Shown here piece by piece: positions 35,549-44,044 of a stretch of 64,000 nucleotides of DNA. Below the pieces are notes generated by a model that did no database searches, was not told the DNA's origin, and was given only the letters and a program-made list of their open reading frames with translations. The position numbers and the translations under genes were made by a program. The stretch's first letter is position 1, and each line of letters starts with the position of its first letter. This stretch comes from Flagellimonas marinaquae (lineage in GTDB: Bacteria; Bacteroidota; Bacteroidia; Flavobacteriales; Flavobacteriaceae): positions 1-64,000 of the forward strand of contig NZ_RZMZ01000010.1 of assembly GCF_003992675.1 (NCBI RefSeq). The letters are read 5' to 3'.

Positions 35549-37467
35549 TATCGCAACAGATTTTTTACTTGGAACCGTATTTCCAAGAGTGATTGGATTT
35601 CCTTAACGGTCTTGAACGTTCGCTTCAGCTTGATTTTCTCCTCTTTGTTGAGTTTGTCCAAGGCGATAAACCTACCCGAGTCGTTGTGCAAAAGCCCCTG
35701 TCGGGTCCTGAATTTAAGCAACGCCTTGCTGGCGTAGGAACAGGCGAGATACAATTCTTTATTGTTGGGCTCCAGCTCTGCCAGTTTTTCATAACGCTCA
35801 GCTGTATTATTGATGGATTTGATGGAATGGGACAAGATGAGCACGCGGGCAGCATCGATAATGGGCATGAGTACCCTTAATTTTAAATCGAAAAAGTCCT
35901 TGTGTTCGCCATCCTGCTCCACTAAAAAATCCCTAAAGAATCCAGATGGCGAAGGATTTTGTAGGGCTCCGCTTGCCAAATGGGTAAAGAATTGGGGGTA
36001 GCCTTGAACGCTATCAAAAATATCTTGAGAGAGTTCATCGGCCAGCGACTTTTCCCCAAAGGTCACGTTGTAATCAAAAAAGATGGAGGATAGTAGGATT
36101 TCATCTGGCCCCGGATTATGAATCCAGTGCCGAGTTACCTTTTTCCATTCGCTCAGGCTGTGGCACCAAGCTGGATTGGAAGCCATCATATCCGCGGGGC
36201 AATATTCAAACCCTATGGTGTTCAATCCTTTGGAAATCCGTTCGCCAAGGGTCAAAAAATAGTTTTGCGTCCCTTCCAGTTGTTCTTTGGGAACATCGGC
36301 AAAGATGATAGCATTGTCTTGATCGGTATTCAACAATTGCTCTCCACGACCTTGACTGCCCATACTAAGCCATGTAAATGGCACGGGGGGCTCTGTTTCC
36401 ATTTTCGATAGGGCAATTTTGATCACCTGTTTGGTTGAGGCATCATTGAGTTCAGAGATGATTTTGGCTACCAACCCCAAAGGGATGTTCTGTTCCAAAT
36501 AGCCCCGTAGCAAGTTCATAATGCCATGGCGGATGTTTCGTAACCTCTTGTATTTGGTCGCACGTTTGATGGCGCGTAAGAGCACCGCGGGGTTATTCCC
36601 AACAGCCACCATTATATCATGTTTGGAAAGAATGCCCACTGCTTTCGTATCCGAAGTGCCATCTTCCGTAAGCACCAGATGGCTGATATCGCTCTTCATC
36701 ATGGCCATTTGGGATTGTGCCAAGGTGAGCCCTTTGGGATAGGTAATCAAGGGCGAGGTCATAATGGATTTGGCCGTCGCCGTGATGGGAAACAGTCCTG
36801 TGGCCACTTTTTTCCGAAGATCCTTATCGGTTATGATTCCAACCGGCAGCTCATCTTTCATCACCAGTATACAACTAATGTTATGCTTGGTCATTTTATC
36901 GGCTACAGTCTTGATTTTTGTTCCTTTTTTGCAGGTGATAAGGTCTGTGGAATATTTAATGGGCTGAAGATCCAGTATTTTATCACTGGAATATTGATTG
37001 GAATCACCACTTTCTCCATACAATTTGCCCCGATGTTTGATGGAGTAAGGGTTACCAGTGTTGGAAGCAAAGCTTTCTATCAAAAAATTGCCAATACGCT
37101 TGTTTTCGAGCGCCAACGGTTTAAAGTCGCTAATGGGGATGGCGTACAGGATGGTTTCTTCGTAGGCCTTGGCTTCCAATTTATAGCTTTCGTTGGCTAA
37201 AAGAGGGCGAAGCCCAAACACGTCGCCTTCATCACAGATATCCAATATTTGACTGGAACCTGCCTTGGATAAAGAAACAGCCCCTTTGTTTACCACGTAG
37301 AAATGGGAATGGGGGCTTTCGTTTTGTGAAAATACGACGGTATTGGTTTCCTTATGGATAATGGTCACCTCCAAGGCCAATTGCTCCAATTGTTTGGGCT
37401 CCATGGCATTGAAGGGCGGATAGTTTTTGAGAAAATCTGCAATGCGTTCGGAAATGGTGTTCTTCAT
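35548..37467 (-). CDS. cNMP-binding/CBS/DUF294 nucleotidyltransferase-like protein
   Basis: A 639-residue cytoplasmic protein. A cyclic-nucleotide-binding-type domain occupies about 15-140 (FVVNKGAVSLSKAGSSQ). Two CBS domains span about 165-290, with the DITDKDLR-like turns GIITDKDLRKK and GILSKHDIM. The DUF294 nucleotidyltransferase core at about 330-460 has GSQGRGEQLLNTDQDNAI, the GS...DxD pattern, and a C-terminal helical DUF294 domain runs to the end. It resembles GlnD-type uridylyltransferases in fold. CBS domains probably bind adenine nucleotides, which suits an energy-state sensor. It is translationally coupled to the exonuclease. Confidence 0.92.
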   Translation of the reverse strand: MKNTISERIADFLKNYPPFNAMEPKQLEQLALEVTIIHKETNTVVFSQNESPHSHFYVVNKGAVSLSKAGSSQILDICDEGDVFGLRPLLANESYKLEAKAYEETILYAIPISDFKPLALENKRIGNFLIESFASNTGNPYSIKHRGKLYGESGDSNQYSSDKILDLQPIKYSTDLITCKKGTKIKTVADKMTKHNISCILVMKDELPVGIITDKDLRKKVATGLFPITATAKSIMTSPLITYPKGLTLAQSQMAMMKSDISHLVLTEDGTSDTKAVGILSKHDIMVAVGNNPAVLLRAIKRATKYKRLRNIRHGIMNLLRGYLEQNIPLGLVAKIISELNDASTKQVIKIALSKMETEPPVPFTWLSMGSQGRGEQLLNTDQDNAIIFADVPKEQLEGTQNYFLTLGERISKGLNTIGFEYCPADMMASNPAWCHSLSEWKKVTRHWIHNPGPDEILLSSIFFDYNVTFGEKSLADELSQDIFDSVQGYPQFFTHLASGALQNPSPSGFFRDFLVEQDGEHKDFFDLKLRVLMPIIDAARVLILSHSIKSINNTAERYEKLAELEPNNKELYLACSYASKALLKFRTRQGLLHNDSGRFIALDKLNKEEKIKLKRTFKTVKEIQSLLEIRFQVKNLLR

Positions 37468-37551
37468 AGAAAGCTAAAATTAAACGAAATAAGAACAATT
37501 CCACTCACTTAAATAAAATGCTCTAGGCTTCGTGCCTATAGGGGAGTACCT

Positions 37552-37662
37552 CTATTTTCCATTGCTGGCCTTATTGTAGGCCCGTATCATGAGGATAGCC
37601 CAGATGGCGACTAATACAATAACAACAATGGAAAACCATAAAACGATATCATTTGCTGTCAT
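37552..37662 (-). CDS. 36-residue membrane mini-protein
   Basis: Too short for ordinary gene calling. Starting at the ATG at 37662 it reads MTANDIVLWFSIVVIV, a strongly hydrophobic helix to about residue 25, then basic/polar MIRAYNKASNGK and a TAG. It overlaps the end of the 62-residue membrane protein gene by 14 bases in another frame, a typical coupling arrangement. The single helix with a positive C-terminal end looks like a small transporter subunit or accessory peptide. Its role is unknown. Confidence 0.65.
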   Translation of the reverse strand: MTANDIVLWFSIVVIVLVAIWAILMIRAYNKASNGK

Positions 37663-37837
37663 TGTCCACAAGTTTTAAGTAGATCATAACGCCAAGAAGG
37701 GTTGGTGCCCAAAGTCCCACGAAGAGGCCGTGCTCCGTGTTGCCAGTAAGGAAAAGGTATTCTGCCACAATAATGATCATAGCGCAGAGAAGAAGCATGA
37801 GCAAGTTGGGAGTTCCTAACTTTTTAAAGTAGTTCAT
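37649..37837 (-). CDS. 62-residue two-helix membrane protein
   Basis: Begins MNYFKKLGTPNLLMLLL. It has two hydrophobic helices (about 11-30 and 36-55) separated by TGNTEHG, and a charged end KLVDNDSK. It is followed by the overlapping 36-residue mini-gene and then, 85 bases on, the cNMP/CBS/DUF294 gene, all on the minus strand. It may be part of the same acetate-related region. I recognise no family. Confidence 0.75.
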   Translation of the reverse strand: MNYFKKLGTPNLLMLLLCAMIIIVAEYLFLTGNTEHGLFVGLWAPTLLGVMIYLKLVDNDSK

Positions 37838-37935
37838 TCGATGGTTGGATTAAAACCTATAAGTTAGGAAAAAAAGTATACAGCAGAAATAAAAAAGCCA
37901 CTTAACTGATAACAGCTAAATGACTTTGTTTTTTG

Positions 37936-38009
37936 TAGCGAGAGGGGGACTTGAACCCCCGGCCTCCGGGTTATGAATCCGACGCTCTAACCAGCTGAGC
38001 TACCTCGCC
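37936..38009 (-). tRNA. tRNA with CAU anticodon, elongator Met type
   Basis: 74 bases fold as a complete cloverleaf on the minus strand: acceptor GGCGAGG/TCTCGCT with G-U closing pairs, D arm GCTC/GAGC, loop TTCATAA with anticodon CAU, T arm GGGGG/CCCCC around TTCAAGT, discriminator A and no encoded CCA. The anticodon stem TCGGA/CCCGG has an A-C mismatch at its base by the loop. Position 1 pairs with 72 (G-U) and there is no run of three G-C pairs next to the loop, so it is not the initiator. A tRNA-Ile read via lysidine is the alternative. Confidence 0.92.
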
Positions 38010-38148
38010 GTGATTTCGCTAAGCGGGTGCAAATATATGTTTAAATTTTCGCTGAATCAAAATTCATTATTAATTTATTATTTGATATTTATTTTTATAT
38101 CTTCCCAAACTATACTTAAGCTGAAATAACGATCTAAAGAACACGACA

Positions 38149-38532
38149 ATGAGTGATAAGGTTAAATTTGAACTGGAGTTTGTCATCCAGGCTTCACCTC
38201 AGTTGCTTTACCAATATATTTCCACCCCCTCTGGACTTTCCGAATGGTATGCTGACAATGTGAACTCCCGCGGAGAGATTTTTACATTTATATGGGATGG
38301 GTCCGAAGAAAGGGCCAAATTGCTCAAGCGGAAAAGCGAGGAATTTGTCAAATTGGCATGGGAAGAAAATGAAGATGGCTCCTATTTTGAAATGCGCATT
38401 ATTGTGGACGAGATAACAAAGGATGTTTCCTTGTTCATTACTGATTTTGCCGAAGAAGATGAAGTGGACGAAGCGAAAATGCTGTGGGAGAACCAAGTAT
38501 CGGACCTCAAACAAGTTCTGGGTTCTACCTAG
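38149..38532 (+). CDS. START-like domain protein
   Basis: A 127-residue helix-grip (AHSA1/START-like) protein: KFELEFVIQASPQLLYQYISTP is the first strand and helix, LSEWYADNV the typical second motif, and a long C-terminal helix ends LWENQVSDLKQVL. The flavobacterial family is highly conserved but uncharacterised, and binding of a hydrophobic ligand is expected from the fold. It stands alone and is followed by a strong terminator. Confidence 0.88.
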   Translation: MSDKVKFELEFVIQASPQLLYQYISTPSGLSEWYADNVNSRGEIFTFIWDGSEERAKLLKRKSEEFVKLAWEENEDGSYFEMRIIVDEITKDVSLFITDFAEEDEVDEAKMLWENQVSDLKQVLGST

Positions 38533-38560
38533 CCCGATTCTCCAGTAAACCGTATCTTTG

Positions 38561-38586
38561 GTCCCGATAAAAATCGGGACTTTTTT
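38561..38586 (+). terminator. Strong terminator whose T run abuts the next start codon
   Basis: A perfect 8-bp stem GTCCCGAT-AAAA-ATCGGGAC is followed by six T's at 38581-38586. The ATG of the aminotransferase begins at 38587. It ends the START-like transcript and leaves no ordinary leader for the next gene. Confidence 0.85.
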
Positions 38587-39432
38587 ATGGTCAATTGTAA
38601 CGGAGAACTACAGGCAACGGATAAGGCGATTTTCACGCATAATAACAGGGCTTTTAAGTATGGCGACGCCCTTTTTGAATCGGTTCGCTATGTGAATGGC
38701 ACCCTCTTTTTTTGGGAGGACCACTATTTCAGGTTGATGGCTTCCATGCGCATCCTTCGGATGGAAATCCCTATGGAATTTACCATGGAATTTTTAGAGG
38801 AAGAAATCAAGAAAACCATAGGAGCCAACCAACTTAATAATAGTGCGGTCCGTGTGCGATTAACTGTTTTTAGAAACGAGGGTGGATTGTATACGCCCAC
38901 GACCAATGAGGTCTCCTATGTAATTGACACCAGTCCCATGGAATCTCCTTTCTTTATCATAGAGGACAAACCTTACGAAGTGGAGCTTTTCAAGGATTAC
39001 TACGTAAACAAGGATATGCTTTCCAATTTAAAATCCACCAACAAAATCTTGAATGTGGTGGCTGGGGTGTATGCGCAGGAAAATGGTTATGCCAACTGTT
39101 TATTGGTAAATTCTGATAAAAAGGTAGTCGAGGCAATCAACGGAAATCTTTTCTTGGTAAAGGGCAATGAGATAAAGACTCCACCCTTGAGCGATGGTTG
39201 CTTGGACGGGATTATCCGAAAAAACCTGATGAAGTTGATTGCAGGGTCGGAAGACTACGATTTGGTCGAGGATTCCATTTCCCCTTTCGAGCTGCAAAAA
39301 ATGGACGAAATGTTTCTCACTAATTCCATTGTCGGGATTCAGCCCATTAGCAAGTACAGGAAAAAGGAGTATGAAAATAAAGTTGCAAAGAGTTTGGTGG
39401 GCAAATTAAACGCAAAGGCCAGGATTGGCTAG
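38587..39432 (+). CDS. Class IV aminotransferase (BCAT/ADC-lyase-like)
   Basis: A 281-residue PLP fold-type IV enzyme. Motifs are RAFKYGDALFESVRY at the N terminus, the PLP lysine K149 in NLKSTNKILN, EAINGNLFLVKG and the cofactor-phosphate region PPLSDGCLDGIIR. It could be a branched-chain amino-acid aminotransferase, a D-amino-acid aminotransferase or 4-amino-4-deoxychorismate lyase (PabC). The short length and LKSTN motif favour the PabC/DAAT side. No folate or branched-chain genes are adjacent. Its 3' end overlaps the convergent yqgE gene by 4 bases. Confidence 0.9.
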   Translation: MVNCNGELQATDKAIFTHNNRAFKYGDALFESVRYVNGTLFFWEDHYFRLMASMRILRMEIPMEFTMEFLEEEIKKTIGANQLNNSAVRVRLTVFRNEGGLYTPTTNEVSYVIDTSPMESPFFIIEDKPYEVELFKDYYVNKDMLSNLKSTNKILNVVAGVYAQENGYANCLLVNSDKKVVEAINGNLFLVKGNEIKTPPLSDGCLDGIIRKNLMKLIAGSEDYDLVEDSISPFELQKMDEMFLTNSIVGIQPISKYRKKEYENKVAKSLVGKLNAKARIG

Positions 39433-39989
39433 TTGAGCGAGGGGTTTTCGGGAGCATTGGACCATAATAGGTAGTCACCGCCCAATTCCACCATCTTTTC
39501 TTTCCAAAAGGCATTTGCAGCCTTTTCCAGAATACTGCTTTCGTATTCGTTGGGCAATACCACCCATGATTTGGAAGAGAGTTCTTGGTCCAATTGGCTG
39601 GTTCCCCATCCGGAATAGCCCAAAAAGAACCGGATATCCTGCTCGGTAATGGTTCCATTGTTGATGAGCTCAATGGTCACCTCAAAATTACCGCCCCAAA
39701 AAATACCATCGGAAATCTCGATGCTGTTTTCTATCAAATCAGGTACTTTGTGGATAAAGTAAAGGTTGTCCTGTTCCACGGGACCGCCATTGAACACCTG
39801 AAAAGGAATGGTGATTTCGGATACAAGGTCGCAAATGGTATAGTCAAGAGGCTTGTTCAAAATAAAACCTACCGAGCCTTCTTGATTGTGTTCGGCAATA
39901 AGTACAACAGATCTATTGAAAGAAACATCGCCGGTCAGCGATGGTTCCGCAACAAGTAAATTCCCCTTTTTTGGCTTCTGAGTAACCAT
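39429..39989 (-). CDS. YqgE/AlgH family protein
   Basis: A 186-residue protein of the UPF0301 family. Landmarks are KGNLLVAEPSL, FNRSVVLIAEHN, GSVGFILNKP, FNGGPVEQ and FLGYSGWGTSQLDQEL. The fold is known but the role is not; AlgH was linked to alginate regulation in Pseudomonas. Its stop codon is nested with that of the convergent aminotransferase (CTAG). Confidence 0.94.
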   Translation of the reverse strand: MVTQKPKKGNLLVAEPSLTGDVSFNRSVVLIAEHNQEGSVGFILNKPLDYTICDLVSEITIPFQVFNGGPVEQDNLYFIHKVPDLIENSIEISDGIFWGGNFEVTIELINNGTITEQDIRFFLGYSGWGTSQLDQELSSKSWVVLPNEYESSILEKAANAFWKEKMVELGGDYLLWSNAPENPSLN

Positions 39990-40062
39990 TTACCTGATTT
40001 CTTATATTTAAATTTAACATATTATTCAACATATGCAAAAAACAAAGCTGAATATAAACTAA

Positions 40063-40087
40063 AAAAGCACCCCAAAAGGAGTGCTTT
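40063..40087 (-). terminator. Terminator of the HU gene
   Basis: On the minus strand AAAGCACTCC pairs with GGGGTGCTTT with one mismatch, followed by six T's. It lies 22 bases after the HU stop codon. Confidence 0.8.
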
Positions 40088-40109
40088 CGTATATTCAATA
40101 AAAAATTGA

Positions 40110-40382
40110 TTAGTTTACTGCACTGCTCAATTCAGCACCTGCTTTGAACTTTACAACGTTCTTAGCGGCAATCTTAATAGTAGCTCCAGTCTGTGGATTT
40201 CTACCTTCTCTAGCGCTTCTTTTAGAAACTGACCAAGAACCAAAACCTACCAAGGAAACCCTGTCTCCTTTTTTAAGCGTTCCTTCTACATTTCCCAAGA
40301 AAGATTCCAATGCTTTTTTTGCTGCTGCCTTAGTGATGCCAGCATCAGCTGCCATAGCATCGATTAATTCTGTTTTGTTCAT
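40110..40382 (-). CDS. HU-family DNA-binding protein
   Basis: A 90-residue histone-like protein with the full HU fold: MNKTELIDAMAADAGITKA at the start, GFGSWSVSKRSAREGRNPQTG for the DNA-binding arms, and KAGAELSSAVN at the end. It is a nucleoid protein that bends DNA. It is monocistronic, with its own good promoter and terminator. Confidence 0.97.
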   Translation of the reverse strand: MNKTELIDAMAADAGITKAAAKKALESFLGNVEGTLKKGDRVSLVGFGSWSVSKRSAREGRNPQTGATIKIAAKNVVKFKAGAELSSAVN

Positions 40383-40426
40383 AATGGAATTAAATTAATT
40401 GTTGTTAATATAATTTTAATGATGAA

Positions 40427-40456
40427 CAAATTTATATGGATTTGGGTCTCACGCAA
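40427..40456 (-). promoter_or_regulatory. Promoter of the HU gene
   Basis: On the minus strand a TTG (40456-40454) is followed after 19 bases by TAAATTTG (40434-40427). This is the best match in the window to the Bacteroidota consensus TTG-N19-TAnnTTTG. The transcript would start near 40420. Confidence 0.65.
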
Positions 40457-40558
40457 GTAAAACCAAGGGAAATAGGGGTTTTTGTTGATAACTTGAAACG
40501 TTTGTTGATAAAGTGGGAAAAAAACGACAACTTTTCCTAGCCCAATCATAGCAAGGCT

Positions 40559-41521
40559 TTAGCGCAGATAGGCCTCTTTGTCCAGATTCAGTCCGTTCAA
40601 AACTTCCTTCACCTGCATCTTTCGTTTACCGGGAAGTTGCAATTCCAATAGCGAAATATACCCCTCTTTAACGGCAATCTTGAGCGTTTTTTTTCCCACC
40701 ACCAGTTTTCCAACGTTATAGTCGTGTTCAGCGGTTTCCATTTCGGTCTTAAAAATCTTCATGGGTTCATGCTTCCCATCGTTCACCAATTCTGTCCAAG
40801 CTCCGGGATAAGGGCTCAATCCCCGAATGTGATTGTAAATATTGGTCATGGAGCTGTTCCAGTCGATTCTACAGGTATCCTTGTGGATTTTGGGAGCAGG
40901 TTTCAGTTCCACGCTCTCATCCTGTTTTTTTAAGGATACCGTTTTTTCTTCAATTTGTTTGCAGGTATCCACGACCAAATGGGCACCTAGTTCCATTAGT
41001 CTGTCGTGCAGGTCCCCCGCATTGTCATCTGGCAGTATCTTGGCTGTTTTTTGAAGAATGATATTGCCTGTATCTATTTTTTCATCAATAAAAAAGGTAG
41101 TCACGCCTGTTTCTGTTTCTCCATTGATAATTGCCCAGTTAATGGGTGCCGCACCCCGATATTGGGGCAGGAGCGAAGCATGAAGATTAAAGGTGCCACG
41201 CGCAGGCATTTGCCATACCACTTTGGGCAGCATCCGAAAGGCGACCACGACTTGCAGGTTGGCATCAAGGTTTTTCAGTTCTTCCAAAAATGCTTCGTCC
41301 TTTAAGTTAGTGGGCTGCAATACCTTTAATTGATGTTTTACTGCAAATTGTTTCACCGCTGATTCCTGCAGCTTGCGCCCTCTTCCGGCGGGTCTGTCCG
41401 GTGCGGTGACAACGCCTACCACATTAAAACTGGCATCCAACAGTTGTTTCAAGCTGCCCACAGCAAAATCGGGGGTGCCCATAAATACGATGCGAAGTGA
41501 ATTATGTTTTAATGTACTCAT
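40559..41521 (-). CDS. fmt: Methionyl-tRNA formyltransferase
   Basis: A 320-residue enzyme that formylates initiator Met-tRNA with 10-formyl-THF. Motifs are RIVFMGTPDFAV, the catalytic region NLHASLLPQYRGAAPINWAI, and the C-terminal OB domain with GLSPYPGAWTEL. Its first codons overlap the end of recQ by 20 bases, so the two are coupled. Confidence 0.97.
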   Translation of the reverse strand: MSTLKHNSLRIVFMGTPDFAVGSLKQLLDASFNVVGVVTAPDRPAGRGRKLQESAVKQFAVKHQLKVLQPTNLKDEAFLEELKNLDANLQVVVAFRMLPKVVWQMPARGTFNLHASLLPQYRGAAPINWAIINGETETGVTTFFIDEKIDTGNIILQKTAKILPDDNAGDLHDRLMELGAHLVVDTCKQIEEKTVSLKKQDESVELKPAPKIHKDTCRIDWNSSMTNIYNHIRGLSPYPGAWTELVNDGKHEPMKIFKTEMETAEHDYNVGKLVVGKKTLKIAVKEGYISLLELQLPGKRKMQVKEVLNGLNLDKEAYLR

Positions 41522-43394
41522 TTTTAAGGTTTATCGAGACCCGTCTTTCTTCCAACAGTCTTTCCAATAGGTTTAAAAGTTGCAGTTCATTGGCCCCCGT
41601 AATACGTTCCAATTGCCTGGAGGAATAGGGGCGAAGCTCCAATAGTTCCAAAATTCGTTTCTCTAGGTCGTGTGGAGGGGCCTCTTTGTTTTTCTTGGTA
41701 CAAATATCGCAAGTACCGCACTTTTCGGCGTTCTTTTCCCCAAAATAATTCAACAGGTAAACACTACGGCAGATGTTCCGATTGGAAATGTATCCCAGCA
41801 TGGCGGCCATGTTCTGCTGCTTTACTTGGTTAAAGTCCTTTATTTTCTTGGCAAAGGGGTTTATGGTATGTTCGTCTTCGCGGGGCACCAAAAAAGTAAT
41901 CTCCAAATCCGAGTTATGGTTTTGATATGCTGCGATATTGTCGTTTGCAAGTTGTTGTAAGATATGTTTTAAGTGTTTCTCGCCTGTGCCTGTTTTTTGG
42001 GATAACATATACAGGTTGATTTTGGTCTCATGGTCGGTAATGCCTCCATAAGTCCTTAAAATGGTTTGAATGATGGGTGCGGTTTTCCTGTTTTTGTCCA
42101 AGTAATTAAATATCTCGGCCTTGGAGGCTACAAATTGGAGCGTTGTTTTTTCCTTGAAGTTTTCAGCAAGTGATAGTACAGAATTTTGGTCTAAGGCACG
42201 AAGGGCATTGAAGGCCATGTTGGGATTGAACCCATAGTGCGTACAAAACTCGTTGAATTTAAATGCCAAAGGCTCGGATACAAGTTCTCCGTAGGAAATC
42301 TGAAAATAATTGTTGAGTTTGGAGTAAACTTTTTTAACGAAAGCTACATCCGGTAGGGTGGACAAAAACTGCTGTTTGGCCCTGTCCTCATCTTCATTGG
42401 AGGCCAAAATGATGGCCGTTGAAGGCTTTCCATCCCTTCCAGCCCGTCCCGCCTCCTGAAAATAGCTTTCCAAACTATCTGGTATCTGATAGTGAATGAC
42501 CAACCGGACATCGGGCTTATCCACCCCCATACCAAAGGCATTGGTAGCCACCATGATTCTGTCCTCATCGCTCAACCAACGATCGAGTTTTTTTTCCTTA
42601 TCCTTTTTGGGAATACCTCCGTGATAGAAGGAAGCGGAAATACCGTTCTTTATGAGAAAATTGGCCAAAGAAATGCACATTTTCCGGGAACGGACATACA
42701 CGATGCCACTCCCAGGAATTTTCCCCATATACTTTTTGAGCTGGTACAACTTATCCTCTGAACGCTTTACCTTAAATGCGATATTGGAGCGGGAAAATGA
42801 ATCCTTGAAAATACGGACCTCATTTAACTCTAAATTCTCCACGATGTCTTCCACAACCCTAGGTGTAGCTGTCGCTGTAAGAGCCATCATCGGTGTTTTG
42901 GGCACGAGTTCCCTCAAAATGGAGCATTCCAAATAGGCAGGTCTAAAGTCGTTGCCCCATTGGGATATGCAGTGCGCTTCGTCTATGGCGATCAGGTTCA
43001 CGTTCATTTGTTGTATGCGTTCCCTTACCACGTTCTGCTGCAGGCGCTCGGGGGATAGATATAAAAATTTATAATTCCCATACACACAATTGTCCAGCAA
43101 GTCGTTAACCTCATTGGGATGGATTCCCCCGGTTAAAGCAATTGCCTTGATATTCCTTTTTTTGAGCTGTGCTACTTGATCTTGGATAAGTGCCACCAAA
43201 GGTGAGATTACAATACAGATACCTTCCATGGCCAAGGCAGGTACTTGGTAACAGACGGATTTTCCGCCGCCGGTAGGCATGAGGGCCAAGACATCTTTTC
43301 CGGAAATTACGGTATCGATGATCATCTTTTGAGACCCTCTGAAACCATCGTATCCCCAAAATTCCTTTAAAATGTTTGTGGTGTCCTTATGCAC
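41502..43394 (-). CDS. recQ: ATP-dependent DNA helicase RecQ
   Basis: A 630-residue superfamily 2 helicase. Motif I is MPTGGGKS, motif II DEAHCISQWG and motif VI QEAGRAGRDG. The zinc site is C-R-S-V ... CGTCDIC near residues 545-570. A winged-helix RQC region follows, but there is no C-terminal HRDC domain. The start is a GTG overlapping the TAG stop of the upstream AAA gene (TAGTG), implying translational coupling. It acts in recombination and fork repair. Flavobacteria often carry a second, HRDC-containing RecQ elsewhere. Confidence 0.95.
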   Translation of the reverse strand: MHKDTTNILKEFWGYDGFRGSQKMIIDTVISGKDVLALMPTGGGKSVCYQVPALAMEGICIVISPLVALIQDQVAQLKKRNIKAIALTGGIHPNEVNDLLDNCVYGNYKFLYLSPERLQQNVVRERIQQMNVNLIAIDEAHCISQWGNDFRPAYLECSILRELVPKTPMMALTATATPRVVEDIVENLELNEVRIFKDSFSRSNIAFKVKRSEDKLYQLKKYMGKIPGSGIVYVRSRKMCISLANFLIKNGISASFYHGGIPKKDKEKKLDRWLSDEDRIMVATNAFGMGVDKPDVRLVIHYQIPDSLESYFQEAGRAGRDGKPSTAIILASNEDEDRAKQQFLSTLPDVAFVKKVYSKLNNYFQISYGELVSEPLAFKFNEFCTHYGFNPNMAFNALRALDQNSVLSLAENFKEKTTLQFVASKAEIFNYLDKNRKTAPIIQTILRTYGGITDHETKINLYMLSQKTGTGEKHLKHILQQLANDNIAAYQNHNSDLEITFLVPREDEHTINPFAKKIKDFNQVKQQNMAAMLGYISNRNICRSVYLLNYFGEKNAEKCGTCDICTKKNKEAPPHDLEKRILELLELRPYSSRQLERITGANELQLLNLLERLLEERRVSINLKNEYIKT

Positions 43395-43955
43395 TATGTT
43401 TTTTTAAGTGTTTCCAAAATAAAATCAATCCGCTTCTGGACTTCATCTTTTGGCACTTCGATGGGGTTATAGCCAAATTGGGTGTAAGTTTTCAACAAGG
43501 AATGATGGATACTTTCCGCCTCCTCAAAGGTTTCCAAACGCTCATTGTCGGAGATATATTTCTTTCCAAGGGGGAACAATAAAAACCGAATCGTACCTAT
43601 GGTTTTCGGCATGGGAAATAAAAAAGTCGTCGTAGTCCTGATCAAAAAAATCCATATAGGCCAATACATCCGGAATGCCCCGGTCAAAAAAACTGATCTG
43701 TGCGTTGATGCGTAGCGCCTCCCTGTAGTGGGATGTTCTTCCCTCCAGCAGATCTTTGTTGAACTGCAGGGCGTCATCCACAAACACCAAGGGATTGGAA
43801 ATATGGTGCTCCGACTGCGCCTGCTGTTTTGCCTTCGAGGTCATGTCCCTAATGATTTCGTGAAAGCAGTGGAAACCCTTGCTTTCCAAACCATTTACTA
43901 TGGATGTTTTCCCTGTGCCGGGAGCTCCCGTTATAACTACTTTGTTCTTTCCCAA
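43394..43955 (-). pseudogene. AAA-type NTPase gene with a 2-bp frameshift
   Basis: The frame starting near 43955 (TTG; GKNKVVITGAPGTGKTS gives the P-loop) continues through FFDRGIPDVLAYMDFF to DSVFIVPPWKEIY and then runs into a stop (LRQ). A second frame takes up exactly there with ISDNERLETFEEAESIH and continues to the proper end QKRIDFILETLKKT at the recQ start. The join is at a short AT repeat (43554-43559), where two bases (one AT unit) are missing relative to an intact gene. The family is an AAA_28-type ATPase/kinase of unknown role, normally about 185 residues. A truncated protein would keep the P-loop. Sequencing error is possible. Confidence 0.8.
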
Positions 43956-44044
43956 AGACCTTAAAATTAATATTACAAAGTAATGAAATCGACTTAAGGA
44001 AAAAAAATTGAAGGGTAAGCCATATATTTGTATAAAATTGCGGT

